64,000 bases of DNA from Cerrena zonata (Eukaryota; Basidiomycota; Agaricomycetes; Polyporales; Cerrenaceae), in assembly GCA_038087015.1 (NCBI GenBank), contig JASBNA010000027.1:310001-374000 (forward strand), in the 5' to 3' direction. Every line of letters begins with the position of its first letter. The first letter of the stretch is position 1. The notes under the pieces are model-generated. The model was not told the DNA's origin, searched no databases, and saw only the letters and a program-made list of their open reading frames with translations. This document shows, in pieces, positions 53,536-64,000 of this stretch. Both the position numbers and the translations under genes were made by a program.

Positions 53536-55275
53536 ATGATTCAGTTGACGGTCAATCGAATTTATCCGTCTAGCTCAGTGTATTTCCCTAAGAAGATGTT
53601 ACTGAGTGTTTATAATTATATATTCACTCGACTGCAATCATTAGAAGCTTCCAAGAATCAAATTAGATCTTATTCAACTAATAATCCAAATCTTAATAAG
53701 GATGTAACTAATGGATTTCATCCACGTTTACAAACGATTTTCCAACAATTGGATTCAATTGCTCCAAGATTTGTATTGAATAAAGGTGATATAACAATTT
53801 TGAATAGTCCAAGTGATTTTTATAATACTTTAAAATCAAAGATTTTAAAAGCAAATCATCGTATCTTTTTAAGTTCTTTATATATTGGTAAAGCTCAACA
53901 TGAATTAGTTCAATGTTTAGATGACGCTTTAACAGAAAAACAGGATTTAAAAGTATACATATTAACCGATGCTTTAAGAGGCACAAGGGAAGCTCCCAAT
54001 AATCCGTGTCTGGCAAGTTTATTAGTTCCCTTGGTGGAAAAATTCGGTAAACATCGTATTGATATTAGAATGTACCATACTCCTCATTTAAGTGGTTTCA
54101 AGAAAAATTGGACTCCTAAGAGAGTTAATGAATCGTGGGGGTTACAACACATGAAACTTTACGGTTTTGATGATGAAATTTTATTAACCGGGGCTAATTT
54201 ATCAGAAGATTATTTTACTGATCGTCAAGATCGTTACTACATTTTCCGTAGTGAAAAATTAACTGATTATTATTTCAAAATTCATGAAGCTATTTCCTTA
54301 TTATCTTATCAATTATTAACTTCAACAAAATCAAAATCAGGTTTCAGATTATCTTGGCCAACTTCAAATAAATCTTGTGAACCTGATATTAACTTACAAA
54401 GATTTATAAGTGATTCCTCTTTTCTTTTAGAACCTTTAGTTAAACAACATGAATTATCTAGTTTTGAACTGTTTGATGATACAAATGAATTCGATACCAT
54501 TGTTTATCCAGTTTCTCAATTTACTCCTTTAATGTTACCAGAAAATGATTTATCAACAGAAAAACCTTCAATTCTTCGATTATTATCTTATTTGGATTCT
54601 CCTAAAATTAAATGGTGGTTCACCGCTGGTTATTTTAATATGTTACCTCAAATTCAAGAAAAATTAGTTAATGGTCATGCTGAAGGTACGGTGATTACTG
54701 CTAGTGCTCAAGCAAATTCTTTTTATAAATCTCCTGGTGTTTCTTATTATATTCCTGAAGCTTATCTTTTAATTGCTAAAAAATTCTTGGAAGATATTAA
54801 ATTAAAAGGTAAGGAAAATTTAATTAAATTATACGAATGGAAAAATGGTATCGTTAATACTATTGGTGGTTGGTCTTATCATGCTAAAGGTTTATGGATT
54901 ACTGTTCCTGAAGAAGAAGAACCTTCAATAACTGTTATTGGTTCTTCAAATTATACCAAACGTGCTTATTCTTTAGATTTAGAAAGTAATGCAGTTATAA
55001 TCACTAAAGATGATTTTTTGAAAAAACAAATGAAATCAGAAATTAACAACTTAATGAAATATGCTCATCCTTTACAATTATCCGACTTTGAACCAAAATT
55101 AAAATTAAATCCTGCAATAACTCAAACCACAGCTAGTTTAATCGAAAATGATGGTAATTCAAATGAAACCAGAGATGATCAACCCCAAGTTAATGAAACT
55201 TTAGAAATTGATGAAAATAGAAGAATTAGTTATATTGTGCATGTTGCCGTAAAACTTTTTGGTGGTAAATTATAA
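53536..55275 (+). CDS. PGS1: Phosphatidylglycerolphosphate synthase
   Basis: Pgs1 makes phosphatidylglycerol phosphate from CDP-diacylglycerol and glycerol 3-phosphate, the committed step to cardiolipin in mitochondria. From the ATG at 53536 the product is 579 aa; the ATG at 53596 (MLLSVYNYIFTRLQSL) is an equally good start and gives a cleaner presequence. The protein is of the phospholipase D superfamily with two HKD motifs: HMKLYGFDDEILLTGANLS near residue 206, and HAKGLWIT followed by GSSNYTKRAYSLDLESNAVI near 456. YISQFTPL-type and FTAGYFNMLP elements also fit. A CTG codon at 54010-54012 aligns with a Ser in S. cerevisiae Pgs1. The C-terminus has an extension of about 45 residues. Confidence 0.94.
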   Translation: MIQLTVNRIYPSSSVYFPKKMLLSVYNYIFTRLQSLEASKNQIRSYSTNNPNLNKDVTNGFHPRLQTIFQQLDSIAPRFVLNKGDITILNSPSDFYNTLKSKILKANHRIFLSSLYIGKAQHELVQCLDDALTEKQDLKVYILTDALRGTREAPNNPCLASLLVPLVEKFGKHRIDIRMYHTPHLSGFKKNWTPKRVNESWGLQHMKLYGFDDEILLTGANLSEDYFTDRQDRYYIFRSEKLTDYYFKIHEAISLLSYQLLTSTKSKSGFRLSWPTSNKSCEPDINLQRFISDSSFLLEPLVKQHELSSFELFDDTNEFDTIVYPVSQFTPLMLPENDLSTEKPSILRLLSYLDSPKIKWWFTAGYFNMLPQIQEKLVNGHAEGTVITASAQANSFYKSPGVSYYIPEAYLLIAKKFLEDIKLKGKENLIKLYEWKNGIVNTIGGWSYHAKGLWITVPEEEEPSITVIGSSNYTKRAYSLDLESNAVIITKDDFLKKQMKSEINNLMKYAHPLQLSDFEPKLKLNPAITQTTASLIENDGNSNETRDDQPQVNETLEIDENRRISYIVHVAVKLFGGKL

Positions 55276-55390
55276 AAATTTCGTGTTTTTCTTTTTGTTT
55301 TCTTTACTTTTAAACCTACTTATCTTCAATTCTGAAATGTTATCATTTGATATTCTTGTCATTATTAGATTATATTACTTATGTATTTAA

Positions 55391-56179
55391 CTAAACCACT
55401 TCTCCGTCTGGTTGATTTTGTAATAAAGTAGGCCGATTGAACTTATATATTTCTTCTTGATAAATGAAAGTAAAACTCATGATCAAATTTATCAATATAC
55501 TTCCCCAAGTATCGATATTCACCGGCTCATTAAACCAATGTATTTTAGAATCCACACCGAACATAATAACCACTTTGACAACCAATTGAATAACTATCAG
55601 CATCCCATAAAACCTAGAAAAGTACTTGTAAGTCCCTGCTACAGAACTGTCGAACCAATTCATGAAAACCTGTGGTACTAGCTTTATCCAACCACAAATA
55701 TTACCGAAAAACCAAATGAAATCAACACAATCCAATACTTTAAAAGAAAACCTTTCATTATTAATAACGCACCAGGTAATCCACCCTTCAATAATAAGTC
55801 CACTCACTACAAATACCTTGGGAATCGTGCTAATACCCTGATTAATATTTCTAGTTTTCTTATACTTGGGAAGATATAATTGAATCAACCCTTCGCTGAT
55901 TACACCAAATAGTATTACTTCGGCAAGAACGACAAACAATCCTGGTACTTCAAACTCCCCATAAGGATATCGTCTTCCAATTTGCTCTTTGACCTTGTTA
56001 TTGCAAGAATACAACAAATTTGTTATATTACGACAAGCTAGCTGCAACCATGTTAAAAATACAAAATTATACGACAACCCATATATCGATCTTCGGTGCT
56101 TGTTATGACGAGGTATTCTAGCGTATAACTGTATTTGAAATAAAACAGCGATCAAATTCACTATTAGTACAACCCCCAT
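55391..56179 (-). CDS. PQ-loop repeat membrane protein
   Basis: The 262-aa product has about seven membrane helices. A PQ-loop is clear in IKLVPQVFMNWFDSSVAGTY near residues 168-187. A degenerate first one is near residues 20-40 (LYARIPRHNKHRRSIYGLS), where the Gln is replaced. The family includes cystinosin/Ers1 and uncharacterised yeast proteins such as YDR090C; members are lysosomal/vacuolar or Golgi transporters and receptors. Length matches Ers1 (260 aa), but the similarity I can see is only to the general PQ-loop pattern, so I give no symbol. It is convergent with PGS1, separated by 115 bp, and divergent from SGF29 by 157 bp. Confidence 0.7.
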   Translation of the reverse strand: MGVVLIVNLIAVLFQIQLYARIPRHNKHRRSIYGLSYNFVFLTWLQLACRNITNLLYSCNNKVKEQIGRRYPYGEFEVPGLFVVLAEVILFGVISEGLIQLYLPKYKKTRNINQGISTIPKVFVVSGLIIEGWITWCVINNERFSFKVLDCVDFIWFFGNICGWIKLVPQVFMNWFDSSVAGTYKYFSRFYGMLIVIQLVVKVVIMFGVDSKIHWFNEPVNIDTWGSILINLIMSFTFIYQEEIYKFNRPTLLQNQPDGEVV

Positions 56180-56336
56180 AACAGAGTATAGAGAGTAGTT
56201 GTAGTTGGTATTAAATGAAGGGACATACAGTCGTGTAAAGTGTCGCCTTTTTTTTTTTCGTTCTTTAAAACCATGGAGTGAGCCAATACATCACCATCAT
56301 CGATACATCACTAAAGTTAGGAGAATCAAGTAAAAT

Positions 56337-57281
56337 ATGCTGTCTTCGAATATCGACGGGTACTGGGACATTGTGGTGACATCGTTCCAGGACATCTGCA
56401 ATTCCAATGAATCCTTGACGTTTGATAATCTTTATGGGAAATTACTTCAGGATCCAAGCAACAAGATAGATAACAAAAGTGCCGACGAGTTGATACAGAT
56501 GAAAGAGGAGATCCAAGATCACAAGTCGAATATAGAAACAGCGAAAAGGCTTGTTGGGACATCTCAGCAAAACTTGCAAACGTTGATATCGCTAATTGAA
56601 AAACGAAATGCTTCAGGATCAAAAGAAGTCTCTAGTAAATCGGCATTACAAGACGAGGAAGAAGAGGAGGAAGAGGATGAAAGACCGCTAGGCCGCAATG
56701 AAAGTGCGAGACGGGGTCTGGGTAAAAAGGGAGTCACTGCATCAACCACTAGATCATCATCCAAATCATCTGGTATGATTGGTAATGGTGCCAGTGGGAA
56801 ACAAGGAGGTAAACTCAATAATAAATTGAAAAATACTAAGAAACTGGGAAGATCTTATTACACTTCCAAGTTTAATCCTCTGGAACCGATTCTCGTTGGA
56901 TCAGAAGTGGCTTATAAGTTGAAAAACCGCCATTTCGAAGAATGGATTCAGTGTGAGGTCATGAGAGTTATTGGTGATGGTATCAAGTTTGAAATCAGAG
57001 ATCCCGAACCAGATGAAAATAATAACCCTGGTCAAACTTTCAAAGCCAACTATAAAGAGATCTTATTAATACCAAAAATTGATGAAGTACCTGACTTAGC
57101 AAGCTATTCTTACGGTACCAAAGTTCTCGCTCGTTATCCTGAAACTACTACATTCTACCCTGCAATTGTCGTTGGTGAACGTAAAGACCGTTCTGTTAGA
57201 TTAAAATTCGACGGTGAAGAAGAAGTAAACAAAGAGACCGAAGTCGAAAGACGCTTGGTTCTACCATTCCCCGAGAAGTAA
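56337..57281 (+). CDS. SGF29: SAGA subunit Sgf29
   Basis: Sgf29 is a subunit of the SAGA histone acetyltransferase complex and reads H3K4 di/trimethylation through a C-terminal tandem Tudor domain. The 314-aa product has an N-terminal helical part (residues 1-90) that binds the complex. An acidic run (EEEEEEDE near 112-119) and a basic Ser/Gly linker follow, then the double Tudor at about 180-314. Tudor 1 contains PILVGSEVAYKLKNRHFEEW, and Tudor 2 contains YSYGTKVLARYPETTTFYPA, which includes the aromatic-cage tyrosines. S. cerevisiae Sgf29 is 259 aa; the difference is in the linker. In both species SGF29 neighbours GBP2. Confidence 0.94.
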   Translation: MLSSNIDGYWDIVVTSFQDICNSNESLTFDNLYGKLLQDPSNKIDNKSADELIQMKEEIQDHKSNIETAKRLVGTSQQNLQTLISLIEKRNASGSKEVSSKSALQDEEEEEEEDERPLGRNESARRGLGKKGVTASTTRSSSKSSGMIGNGASGKQGGKLNNKLKNTKKLGRSYYTSKFNPLEPILVGSEVAYKLKNRHFEEWIQCEVMRVIGDGIKFEIRDPEPDENNNPGQTFKANYKEILLIPKIDEVPDLASYSYGTKVLARYPETTTFYPAIVVGERKDRSVRLKFDGEEEVNKETEVERRLVLPFPEK

Positions 57282-57721
57282 TTCCTTTCTTCTTCGCCTT
57301 TTGTATATTAGTCAAGTATCTGTATATCTGTATAATAAAATTTGTATATCTGTATAATAAAAGTTGTATATCTGTATAATAAAAGTTGTATATCTGTATA
57401 ATAAAAGTTGTATATCTGTATTCATATTGAGATAGTGTACCGACCAATACGTACTCAACGAAAAAAAATCAAAAAAAAAAAAAAAATAGCGCCGAATAAT
57501 TCATCATCACCTTTTGAATACTTCTAGTAAACCTATTTGGAAGTTATTGAATCATTTATCGTTGGGATAGATAAAGACCTGTTTTTTAGTGATATCTTGA
57601 TTTGTTTACGTGCCAAAAGATACTCTTGTTATTTTCATATTTGCTAATTTTTTCTTTTGTTACTAACTTTTTTTTTTTTCATATTTCCATTCTTTACTGA
57701 AAAACAGAACTATTCTACATT
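57282..57721. other. Spacer with 22-bp repeat between SGF29 and GBP2
   Basis: It contains the minisatellite at 57320-57422, an A tract at about 57464-57486 and the T-rich GBP2 promoter. No coding region is supported. Confidence 0.65.
57320..57422 (+). repeat. 22-bp minisatellite GTTGTATATCTGTATAATAA
   Basis: About five near-identical copies of GTTGTATATCTGTATAATAA plus AA lie immediately 3' of SGF29. The TATAATAAA word repeats with an exact 22-bp spacing at about 57331, 57353, 57375 and 57397. TATAATAAA and TATATCTGTA words are AT-rich and could act together as polyadenylation efficiency and positioning signals. Confidence 0.9.
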
Positions 57722-59593
57722 ATGGATGATTTAGATATAGATGATTACTCAAGAGTATGTTAAGTCCGGATTTTTGCAGTGGAGTAAAAGGAATTGAATC
57801 AGGAAAGATGTGAAGATTCCCTTTTATCGTTGACATCTAACTTTTTGATTTGCACTGGAAGGGTGGTGATGGTTTCTGATGCTTCGGTGACAGGATTACT
57901 TGAATCCCAACGGTTGTGAGGAAGTTGAGATGGTGCTTAAAGGGGTTTCTCGAATAATTCTTGCTTCTTCTTTTATTCCTCAAGCTTTTTTTTTTTTTTT
58001 TAACAAAAAGTTCAGCTTTGGCTAATACAATTTCAATAGGATCGTTCTCGTTCTCCAGTGAGAGATAGATCTCGTTCACCTTCGGGATCAGCCCCTGCAC
58101 AAAGGGATACCAATTCTGCATATTCCAGAAGAGACTATGGTTATTCTTCATCTAGAGGAAGATATGGTAATAGTCGTGAATCTTCTTATGATAGAAGAGG
58201 AACCAGCGGGTATTCCAGAAAACATACTTCATCGCGAGGTGGAAGGGGTGACTATGGCTCAAGAAGAGGTGGATACGGAGGATCAGCTCCTAGTCGTTAC
58301 AGTAGCTCTTATTCAGAAGAATATCGTAGTAAAACAGAAAGAAATTATGATAACTCTATATTCATAGGGAATATCCCATTCACTTGTACATCAAAAGATG
58401 TTGAAGCCATATTCAAAGGAGATTTCAAAATAGTGAGGGCTGACATTGTTACTAATAGAGGGCAATCCCGTGGTATGGCAACTGTGGAATTTAGTAATAA
58501 GGACGATGTACGTGAAGCAATTGATAAATATGATCACTATGAATACGAAGGACGAGAAATATTTGTGAGACAAGATTATCCGCCACCAAATGAAAAAAAG
58601 AAGGACTATGTTGCATCATCATCATCATCATCATCATCATCATATACTTCAAATAACTCCAGAGATAGAAGAACAACAGGAGCACCACAATCTGGTGGTA
58701 GAGAAAGATCACAACAACAACAACAACAATCCATACCAAAACCAGGAACCGAAATATTTGTTGGTAATTTACCATTTTCCATAAACTGGCAAGCTTTGAA
58801 AGATTTAATGCGTCGAGCCGGAGAAGTTGTTAGAGCTGACGTTAGAACTGACAACTGGGGTAAATCCCGTGGATTTGGTACAGTTGTATTTTCTACTGAA
58901 GAAGCTGCTGACAAGGCAGTCAAAGAATTTCAAGGATTCGAAATTGAAGGTAGAAAACTTGATACTCGTCCAGGTCGTACTTATGCAAATGCTGTTTCTA
59001 ATAATAGAGATCGAGATCATTATGGTGGATCAGATTCAAACGGGTCTAAATTTTCTAGTTCCCGTGCTAGCTCTAAACCCGTAAGTAAAAATACTCCATT
59101 CACCGAAGGTGTTACTGGTGACGGTGAAACTTCAGCTACCATTTTTGCTTCTAATTTACCATTTGTTACTAGTGTTGATGATTTATATGATTTATTTGAA
59201 ACAATCGGTAGAGTAACAAAGGCAGAAATTCAATATACTCCAGCCGGTAAACCTTCTGGCAATGCCGTTGTTGAATTTGAATTAGAAGAATTGGCAGATT
59301 TAGCAATCAAAAATTTAGATAATTATAATTATGGTGGTAGAGATATTAAGATCGCTTATGCAAAAAAACCCACTACTAATAATGAACAATCGAATGACGC
59401 TGAAGATATCGAGATCGATGGTGAACCCTCAACCATCCAAGACGATTCTGCCAACTCAAAAGAAGAAACTGAGCCAGTAGATCCTACTCCCTCTGAAAAT
59501 ATCCCTACTGACGATATCCCTACTGAAGATATTGCTACTGAAGATGTTGCTCAAGACGTCGCTCAAGACGTCGCTGAAGATATCGCTGAATAG
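57722..59593 (+). CDS. GBP2: SR-like poly(A)+ RNA-binding protein (Gbp2/Hrb1 type), two exons
   Basis: Gbp2/Hrb1 proteins bind mRNA through TREX and act in export and quality control of spliced transcripts. Exon 1 is 57722-57754 (MDDLDIDDYSR) and exon 2 is 58040-59593, together 528 aa. The N-terminus is an RS/RGG region (DRSRSPVRDRSRSPSG). Three RRMs follow: RRM1 at about residues 117-195 (IFIGNIPF, GMATVEF), RRM2 at about 248-325 (IFVGNLPF, GFGTVVF) and RRM3 at about 375-450 (IFASNLPF, NAVVEFE). A polyserine run is coded by (TCA)n at 58616-58644, and a QQQQQQ run follows. The acidic tail has imperfect repeats (ED-V/I-A-x-D). Without the intron the frame would have to start at a GTG, so splicing is required for a proper N-terminus. 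Confidence 0.93.
57755..58039 (+). other. GBP2 spliceosomal intron, 285 nt
   Basis: The donor GTATGT is at 57755-57760 and the acceptor CAATAG ends at 58039. The likely branch site is GCTAATA at about 58021-58027, 12 nt before the acceptor, weaker than the GND1 TACTAAC. Splicing joins AGA to GAT in phase and yields YSRDRSRSPVRDRSRS, a continuous RS-rich N-terminus. The 104-codon minus-strand frame across the intron lacks motifs. Confidence 0.88.
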
Positions 59594-59830
59594 ATTTCTT
59601 AACATACCGGCCTTCCAGTACAATTCAGACCTTTACTCTTTCTTTTTTTTTCATCCTCTAAGTTTAATAAATAAAAGTTCATACTAATTTTTCCTCCTCT
59701 TTTTTTTTTTTTAGAAAAAAGGAACACAGCGCTAAAACAAAAAAAAAAGTAACTGACAAGTTAATACTTTACACAATCTGGTTTGAAACTGACCAAGTTA
59801 ACAACTAGCTTGAACTTGTTTTAATTGATC

Positions 59831-60316
59831 ATGTCAGCCAGAGTAGAGGCCCAAGTGACAGCACTGACCTCCTACGGAGAATCCGAAAATACCTACGAGT
59901 ACTATTATTCATCGGCTAAAAAAATCAAGTCACATCATGTGGTAATTCTATTAATAATAGTTGGATTGGTGTTGCTATTTCACTTTAGACATAAGATTGC
60001 AGCCGCCCATGATAGGTACCGTACCAGAACAAGATTGAGATATAGCAGGTTAAGTGGAAGAGAAAGTAATGGGTTTGAAGATGACTTGGAAGAAGGATTA
60101 TCAAGTAATAATTTTGACATTCAATCAAACATTGCTAGTAACGATACTAGAAAAGGATTGCTGGAAGAAGCCAAGCAAGAGATAAGAGTAATCATGAATG
60201 ATCAAGGACTCTCCTTTGATGAAGCTAGATTATCTTATTTACAACAGAAGCTTGATAAGAATGGCATTGACAAGAATGGGATGCCTTTGGACCCTAAAAC
60301 TGTTACCTTCAGTTAA
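59831..60316 (+). CDS. UPF0357/YCL012C-family single-pass membrane protein
   Basis: The 161-aa product starts MSARVEAQVTALTSYGESEN at the first real ATG. It has one membrane segment at about residues 38-54 (VVILLIIVGLVLLFHF), then a basic Arg/Tyr stretch (RYRTRTRLRYSRLSGR) and an acidic soluble tail. The tail carries DEARLSYLQQKLDKNGID and GMPLDPKTVTFS at the end, which are the conserved parts of this family as I remember them. The function is not established; S. cerevisiae YCL012C is 133 aa and its gene lies beside GBP2 and BUD3, as here. Confidence 0.85.
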   Translation: MSARVEAQVTALTSYGESENTYEYYYSSAKKIKSHHVVILLIIVGLVLLFHFRHKIAAAHDRYRTRTRLRYSRLSGRESNGFEDDLEEGLSSNNFDIQSNIASNDTRKGLLEEAKQEIRVIMNDQGLSFDEARLSYLQQKLDKNGIDKNGMPLDPKTVTFS

Positions 60317-61629
60317 AGTTAAACCAGTACACCACACCAGTACACCCCATACAGGAAAACATTCTTAAAAAAAATCGGTTTCAACTTAATTTAACCATTT
60401 CGGTGTTGGCTTGTTCTTCAAAATGAAGTTATTATTTGATTCGTTTAATTCAACCCAGTATGTTCTATGATCTTACAATTATTATACTTATTTGCAAATC
60501 TACTACCTTGAAATCAAATTACTACTGTACGATTTTTTTTTACAGTCTTTAAATTGTAGATTGTATGTTATACCCCCTCCCTTCAATTTACTAACTGGCT
60601 CTTTAAATGGTGCACCCTGACATGTCTAGAGTTTGCAACGTATAAAAGAACTTATAGTTATTAGCCATTTCAAATGGCTAATTTATTTTGTTTGTTGGAG
60701 TGCGTTTTATTTATTTATTTTTGTTTACCTTTTAGATGCATTTAGCCTCGATCAGCTTCGAGGATTCGAGTATCTTAAGGATTTGAGGAAAGATACTTTT
60801 GTTTTTAATTTAGGGACTTGATTGACCTTCTATTACCCTTTCGTTCATTATTACGTGAATGGGTACAATAACTCAGTCATTGAATGCTTCTTAAAACTAA
60901 AATCAAAACATAACTAAACCACACAAAACTCGCTGTCTGGATTTTGTTTATTATTCCTAGCATTATTTCAATATTCGTCAACACGATAAAGCATTGGTAC
61001 ATCAAATAATTTTTTTCAGTTTTTCCATCAAGGTCTTATTGAAGTCCACCCTTCGCTTGACAACAATTCTTTTGTGACTGCATTCTACTTCACATATCAG
61101 TTATAATTTTTTTTTGTTGTTTCGTTCTGTTTTCTATTTTTCAAGATTCATCTTGTTAAGACTTTCATCTATTTATCACTGTTAATTGCTACTTCATTTT
61201 GAAAACAGTCTCTTGTTTTATTCTTGTGGTATTTAAGTCGCTTTCGTCTAGGAGAAGGTTTTCCACAGTCGTTTTCTTCGTATACTTGGTGTTTTGGTTA
61301 TCAACACTCGATTAACTTTTAACAGCCGGTCACCTCTCCTACCAACTATCGTCACTCGTTTTCAATTTCCAAGACCGTTGACTTGAATAATCAAAATCCA
61401 CTCCCAGTGTTCACCATTCGAAACCATCATCTCTTAACAGTAATTATTTACACAAGTTTTTTCGTTCGTTTTCCATTTCCCAGCCTTTTCTTGTTTTTGT
61501 TTCCAACTGTTTCAATTGGTTTCACCTTTTCTTCTAACTTAGTCACTCGTTCACTTAATATCTTTCACTTCTACCTTTCCCGGTCTCATCTTTGAATTCT
61601 AGTCGATTAAATATCGTATTTCTTCAACC
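60317..61629. other. 1.3-kb BUD3 upstream region
   Basis: This is a long pyrimidine-rich spacer upstream of BUD3. TTTTTTTT tracts lie at about 60534-60541 and 61107-61115. 60633-60821 is a 62-codon frame of hydrophobic character and 61383-61595 a 70-codon frame without an ATG; neither is supported. It is probably promoter plus a long 5' leader of a cell-cycle regulated gene. Confidence 0.5.
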
Positions 61630-64000
61630 ATGAGTATTTATCAAAGATACGCTTCAGGGGCTCACGATAGAGCTTTCTTCAATAATTCTAAAGCCTCTCA
61701 TAGAATAATAAGTGATATACCTGCGGCTTCAGCAAATGAATCAGCTACAGCTTCAGCTAATAATTATTCTCCATCTACCCATATAGCATATTCAAAGAAC
61801 AGAATCAACAGTCATAATCATTCCTATACAGTTGATGATATCGATCCAATCGAAGGCATAGATAATCTGACCAAACCACATGCCGATGATAACAATAGTG
61901 ATTATAATTCTAAAGATGATAAGGATAACGATGATGAACAAGAATCTGTTGGCTTTATTCAACTTAATCCTTTATCCGGACAATTTGATCCCTATAATGA
62001 GAGCATTTTTTCAATCTCTTCCAATTCAATAACAGAATGGTTATCTATTTTTCCTAATGCTGCATATTTCACCGGCTATGATGAAAGTCTTTTTGAACAT
62101 ATAGTAATTATTGTGTATGAAAATCTAAAAAGCGGAAAAATTAGTACATTATCAATAACAAAATTTGGAGTGGTGTCCTACGATAATTTAATTTTAGATT
62201 CAAGATCAAGGTTTTGGCCAAGTTGTGAAAATCTCTTGCCTGAACATCAAAAATCAAACGTTAGAAGGGCTCTAGCAATAACTAATTTGAAAAATTATAA
62301 TAGATTATCAAACCATCCTGGTCAATTCGTTGTTAATAAACATTGGGACGAAACGACTGCCGGCTCAATTGCTAATAACATGAATTTATTGGTTGATAAA
62401 AAACCAGATGAATTAGGTGTCAAACTATTACAACTCGGTTTATTGCAACAACATACCATTCAATCAACTATACTTGATGTCATTTATGATAATTCTTCCT
62501 CCACAGCTAGTTCTAAAATTGTAGAGGAAAACAATAAACTTGTATTTTTATTGGGGGCTCAACTTGACCAATTATTTGATCCGTTACTTGAATATTCTCC
62601 AGAACATATGGATATTGTTTACATTCCTCCTACCTCTGATGAGTTTGAACGTCCACAGTTCGAATCCAATAGTTTAATTGATTCAATAGTGGGTGAAATA
62701 ATCAATGTCCAAACAAATTATACCATGGGTCTTGTTAACTTATTACAAAATTTTATCATACCTTTGAGAGTTTTCGTACTTGCATCAACTCCTGGCTCAG
62801 GAATTACCAAGGTAAATCAAGTTTTTCCTCCAACTATAGACGAAATTACAAGAATTAACTGTATTCTACATGAAAATTTGGAAAAAACTTCAAAATTGGG
62901 TTACGTCGAAGTTTTTAAAGTTTTGGGTATGACTTTACCTTATTTTTATAAAGCCTTTATTAGACATGAAGCTAATTTGAAAAATTTTCAAAATCGATTG
63001 AATAAATTTGCTAAAAAAAATAGTAGAAGAATTTTTGAAAATAATGATATAAATAAAGGTGGATTTTCAATGAGTGAAATCGAATCAATTGTCTCCGGAT
63101 CACTCTTAGAATTACCACGCTTGAAACTAATTTTAAGGAGATTATATGATACTGTTGCCATAGAGAAATCTAAACTGACGAATTTCGATGGTTCAATTGA
63201 TGAAGATCCTGAAATGACGATAATTGAAAGTTATTATAAATCTGCAATTGAAACAATTGATGCATTTGGTTATGTTGAAGTCGATGAAGAATCAAAAGGT
63301 AATCATAACCGTATCTTTACTCCAACTGGGAAACTCCTTACAGAATTAGCATCCAATTGGCCTGCTGAATTACAATACGGCTGGTTGTCTCGTAAAGTTG
63401 TTGGTATATTTGAATTAGCCAATGTCAAAGAAGAAGTAGACGAATTTCATAATATTGATATTATGATTATCTTTTCAGATCATATTTTGTTCTTGAATAT
63501 TGTTGATCACCATTATTATAACAATGTGAAATCAAGCAATAAGCCCTTCAAAAAATTATCACTTGCTGATGTTCTCATGCACTCTCTTGTTAATGAAAAG
63601 CCTTTGCCTTCCTTATCCCAATTTCCATCAATGAAAGTTAAGTTTTGGTGTGGTATCAATGATGTTATTGCTAGCACTTACAAAAGCTATTCACCTAGAA
63701 CTTCATCAGAAGAAGAATATATAAGATTCATGAACGTATCTAAAATTGGCTTTAGATCTACTAATTTAAACAATCGTACTTATACACAATATTATCAGGT
63801 TTTGAAACAAGATAATACAAATCCAGATAGTAATAAAATCATTGAATTAATTAACAAATCTAAAGTTTTACATAAAACTCAACCATTTCATTTATTCAAG
63901 TCCTATGATGCCAATTTACATATTTACTCGACTGCTCATGACAAGTCCACTTATGAAGAGGAAAAAAGCAAGTCACCGTTTGCTTTATTCCTTAATGAAA
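61630..64000 (+). CDS. BUD3: Bud3, bud-site selection protein (5' part, cut by the window end)
   Basis: Bud3 marks axial bud sites at the septin ring and acts as a guanine nucleotide exchange factor for Cdc42. The frame starts at ATG 61630 ([16 protein letters not shown]) and stays open for 790 codons to the window end. The N-terminal 100 residues are low complexity and acidic. A DH-like domain lies at about residues 345-540, with [20 protein letters not shown] matching the first DH helix, [20 protein letters not shown] in the middle and conserved [15 protein letters not shown] further on. The region after about residue 560 looks like the PH-like part. S. cerevisiae Bud3 is 1636 aa, so roughly half is here. 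No frameshift is seen. Confidence 0.92.
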   Translation, partial: MSIYQRYASGAHDRAFFNNSKASHRIISDIPAASANESATASANNYSPSTHIAYSKNRINSHNHSYTVDDIDPIEGIDNLTKPHADDNNSDYNSKDDKDNDDEQESVGFIQLNPLSGQFDPYNESIFSISSNSITEWLSIFPNAAYFTGYDESLFEHIVIIVYENLKSGKISTLSITKFGVVSYDNLILDSRSRFWPSCENLLPEHQKSNVRRALAITNLKNYNRLSNHPGQFVVNKHWDETTAGSIANNMNLLVDKKPDELGVKLLQLGLLQQHTIQSTILDVIYDNSSSTASSKIVEENNKLVFLLGAQLDQLFDPLLEYSPEHMDIVYIPPTSDEFERPQFESNSLIDSIVGEIINVQTNYTMGLVNLLQNFIIPLRVFVLASTPGSGITKVNQVFPPTIDEITRINCILHENLEKTSKLGYVEVFKVLGMTLPYFYKAFIRHEANLKNFQNRLNKFAKKNSRRIFENNDINKGGFSMSEIESIVSGSLLELPRLKLILRRLYDTVAIEKSKLTNFDGSIDEDPEMTIIESYYKSAIETIDAFGYVEVDEESKGNHNRIFTPTGKLLTELASNWPAELQYGWLSRKVVGIFELANVKEEVDEFHNIDIMIIFSDHILFLNIVDHHYYNNVKSSNKPFKKLSLADVLMHSLVNEKPLPSLSQFPSMKVKFWCGINDVIASTYKSYSPRTSSEEEYIRFMNVSKIGFRSTNLNNRTYTQYYQVLKQDNTNPDSNKIIELINKSKVLHKTQPFHLFKSYDANLHIYSTAHDKSTYEEEKSKSPFALFLNE

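Noticed and set aside
57837..58151. 104-codon minus-strand frame over the GBP2 intron
   Set aside because: Antisense to a well-supported intron and exon; basic low-complexity sequence without motif.

Overview
The window is nuclear DNA of a budding yeast. It carries compact, mostly intronless genes with long poly(A)/poly(T) spacers, two genes with clear spliceosomal introns (GND1 and a GBP2-type gene), fungal sterol and cell-wall genes (ERG5, PMT2, a GPI-type chitinase) and a yeast nuclear tRNA-Trp. In the OLA1-type GTPase and in PGS1, CTG codons fall where relatives have serine. This points to the CTG-Ser clade (Candida/Debaryomyces/Scheffersomyces relatives). I cannot name the species.

Layout. 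1-7.18 kb is AT-rich and nearly gene-free; the only ORF there that looks more than accidental is 153 codons long. 7.2-18.1 kb holds a small cupin, MET3 and GND1 (divergent pair), ERG5 and NOC3. 18.6-31.9 kb holds SSH4, an AT-hook protein, PDX1, an NRAMP transporter whose last membrane segment is cut off by a frameshift, PMU1 and TPD3. 32.2-42.4 kb is a run of minus-strand genes: ISA2, PMT2, a CHT2/CHT3-type chitinase, a probable IML3/CENP-L kinetochore protein, GAPDH and an aldo-keto reductase. 42.8-51.6 kb is the odd part: a frameshifted two-module helical protein, a Zn2Cys6 regulator, tRNA-Trp, and long gene-free DNA that includes a strongly folded stretch at 50.5-51.0 kb. 51.7-64.0 kb holds a mitochondrial OLA1/YLF2-type GTPase, PGS1, a PQ-loop protein, SGF29, GBP2, a YCL012C-type protein and the first 790 codons of BUD3. 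The genes PGS1, SGF29, GBP2, YCL012C and BUD3 also lie close together on S. cerevisiae chromosome III left arm, so this is an old conserved neighbourhood.

The genes are mainly core metabolism and housekeeping: sulfate activation, pentose phosphate pathway, glycolysis, pyruvate dehydrogenase, ergosterol, protein mannosylation, Fe-S maturation and PP2A. Several promoters share a two-part code: a TCACGTG box (Cbf1 type) beside a CCGTACAY element (Rap1 type).

The points I consider most worth following up are the folded RNA candidate at 50.5-51.0 kb, the 7.1-kb gene-poor left end (possible centromere or gene graveyard), the two-module frameshifted protein at 42.8-45.0 kb, the NRAMP frameshift, the Cbf1/Rap1 motif pairing, and a tandem duplication that built an uORF overlapping the start codon of the IML3-like gene.
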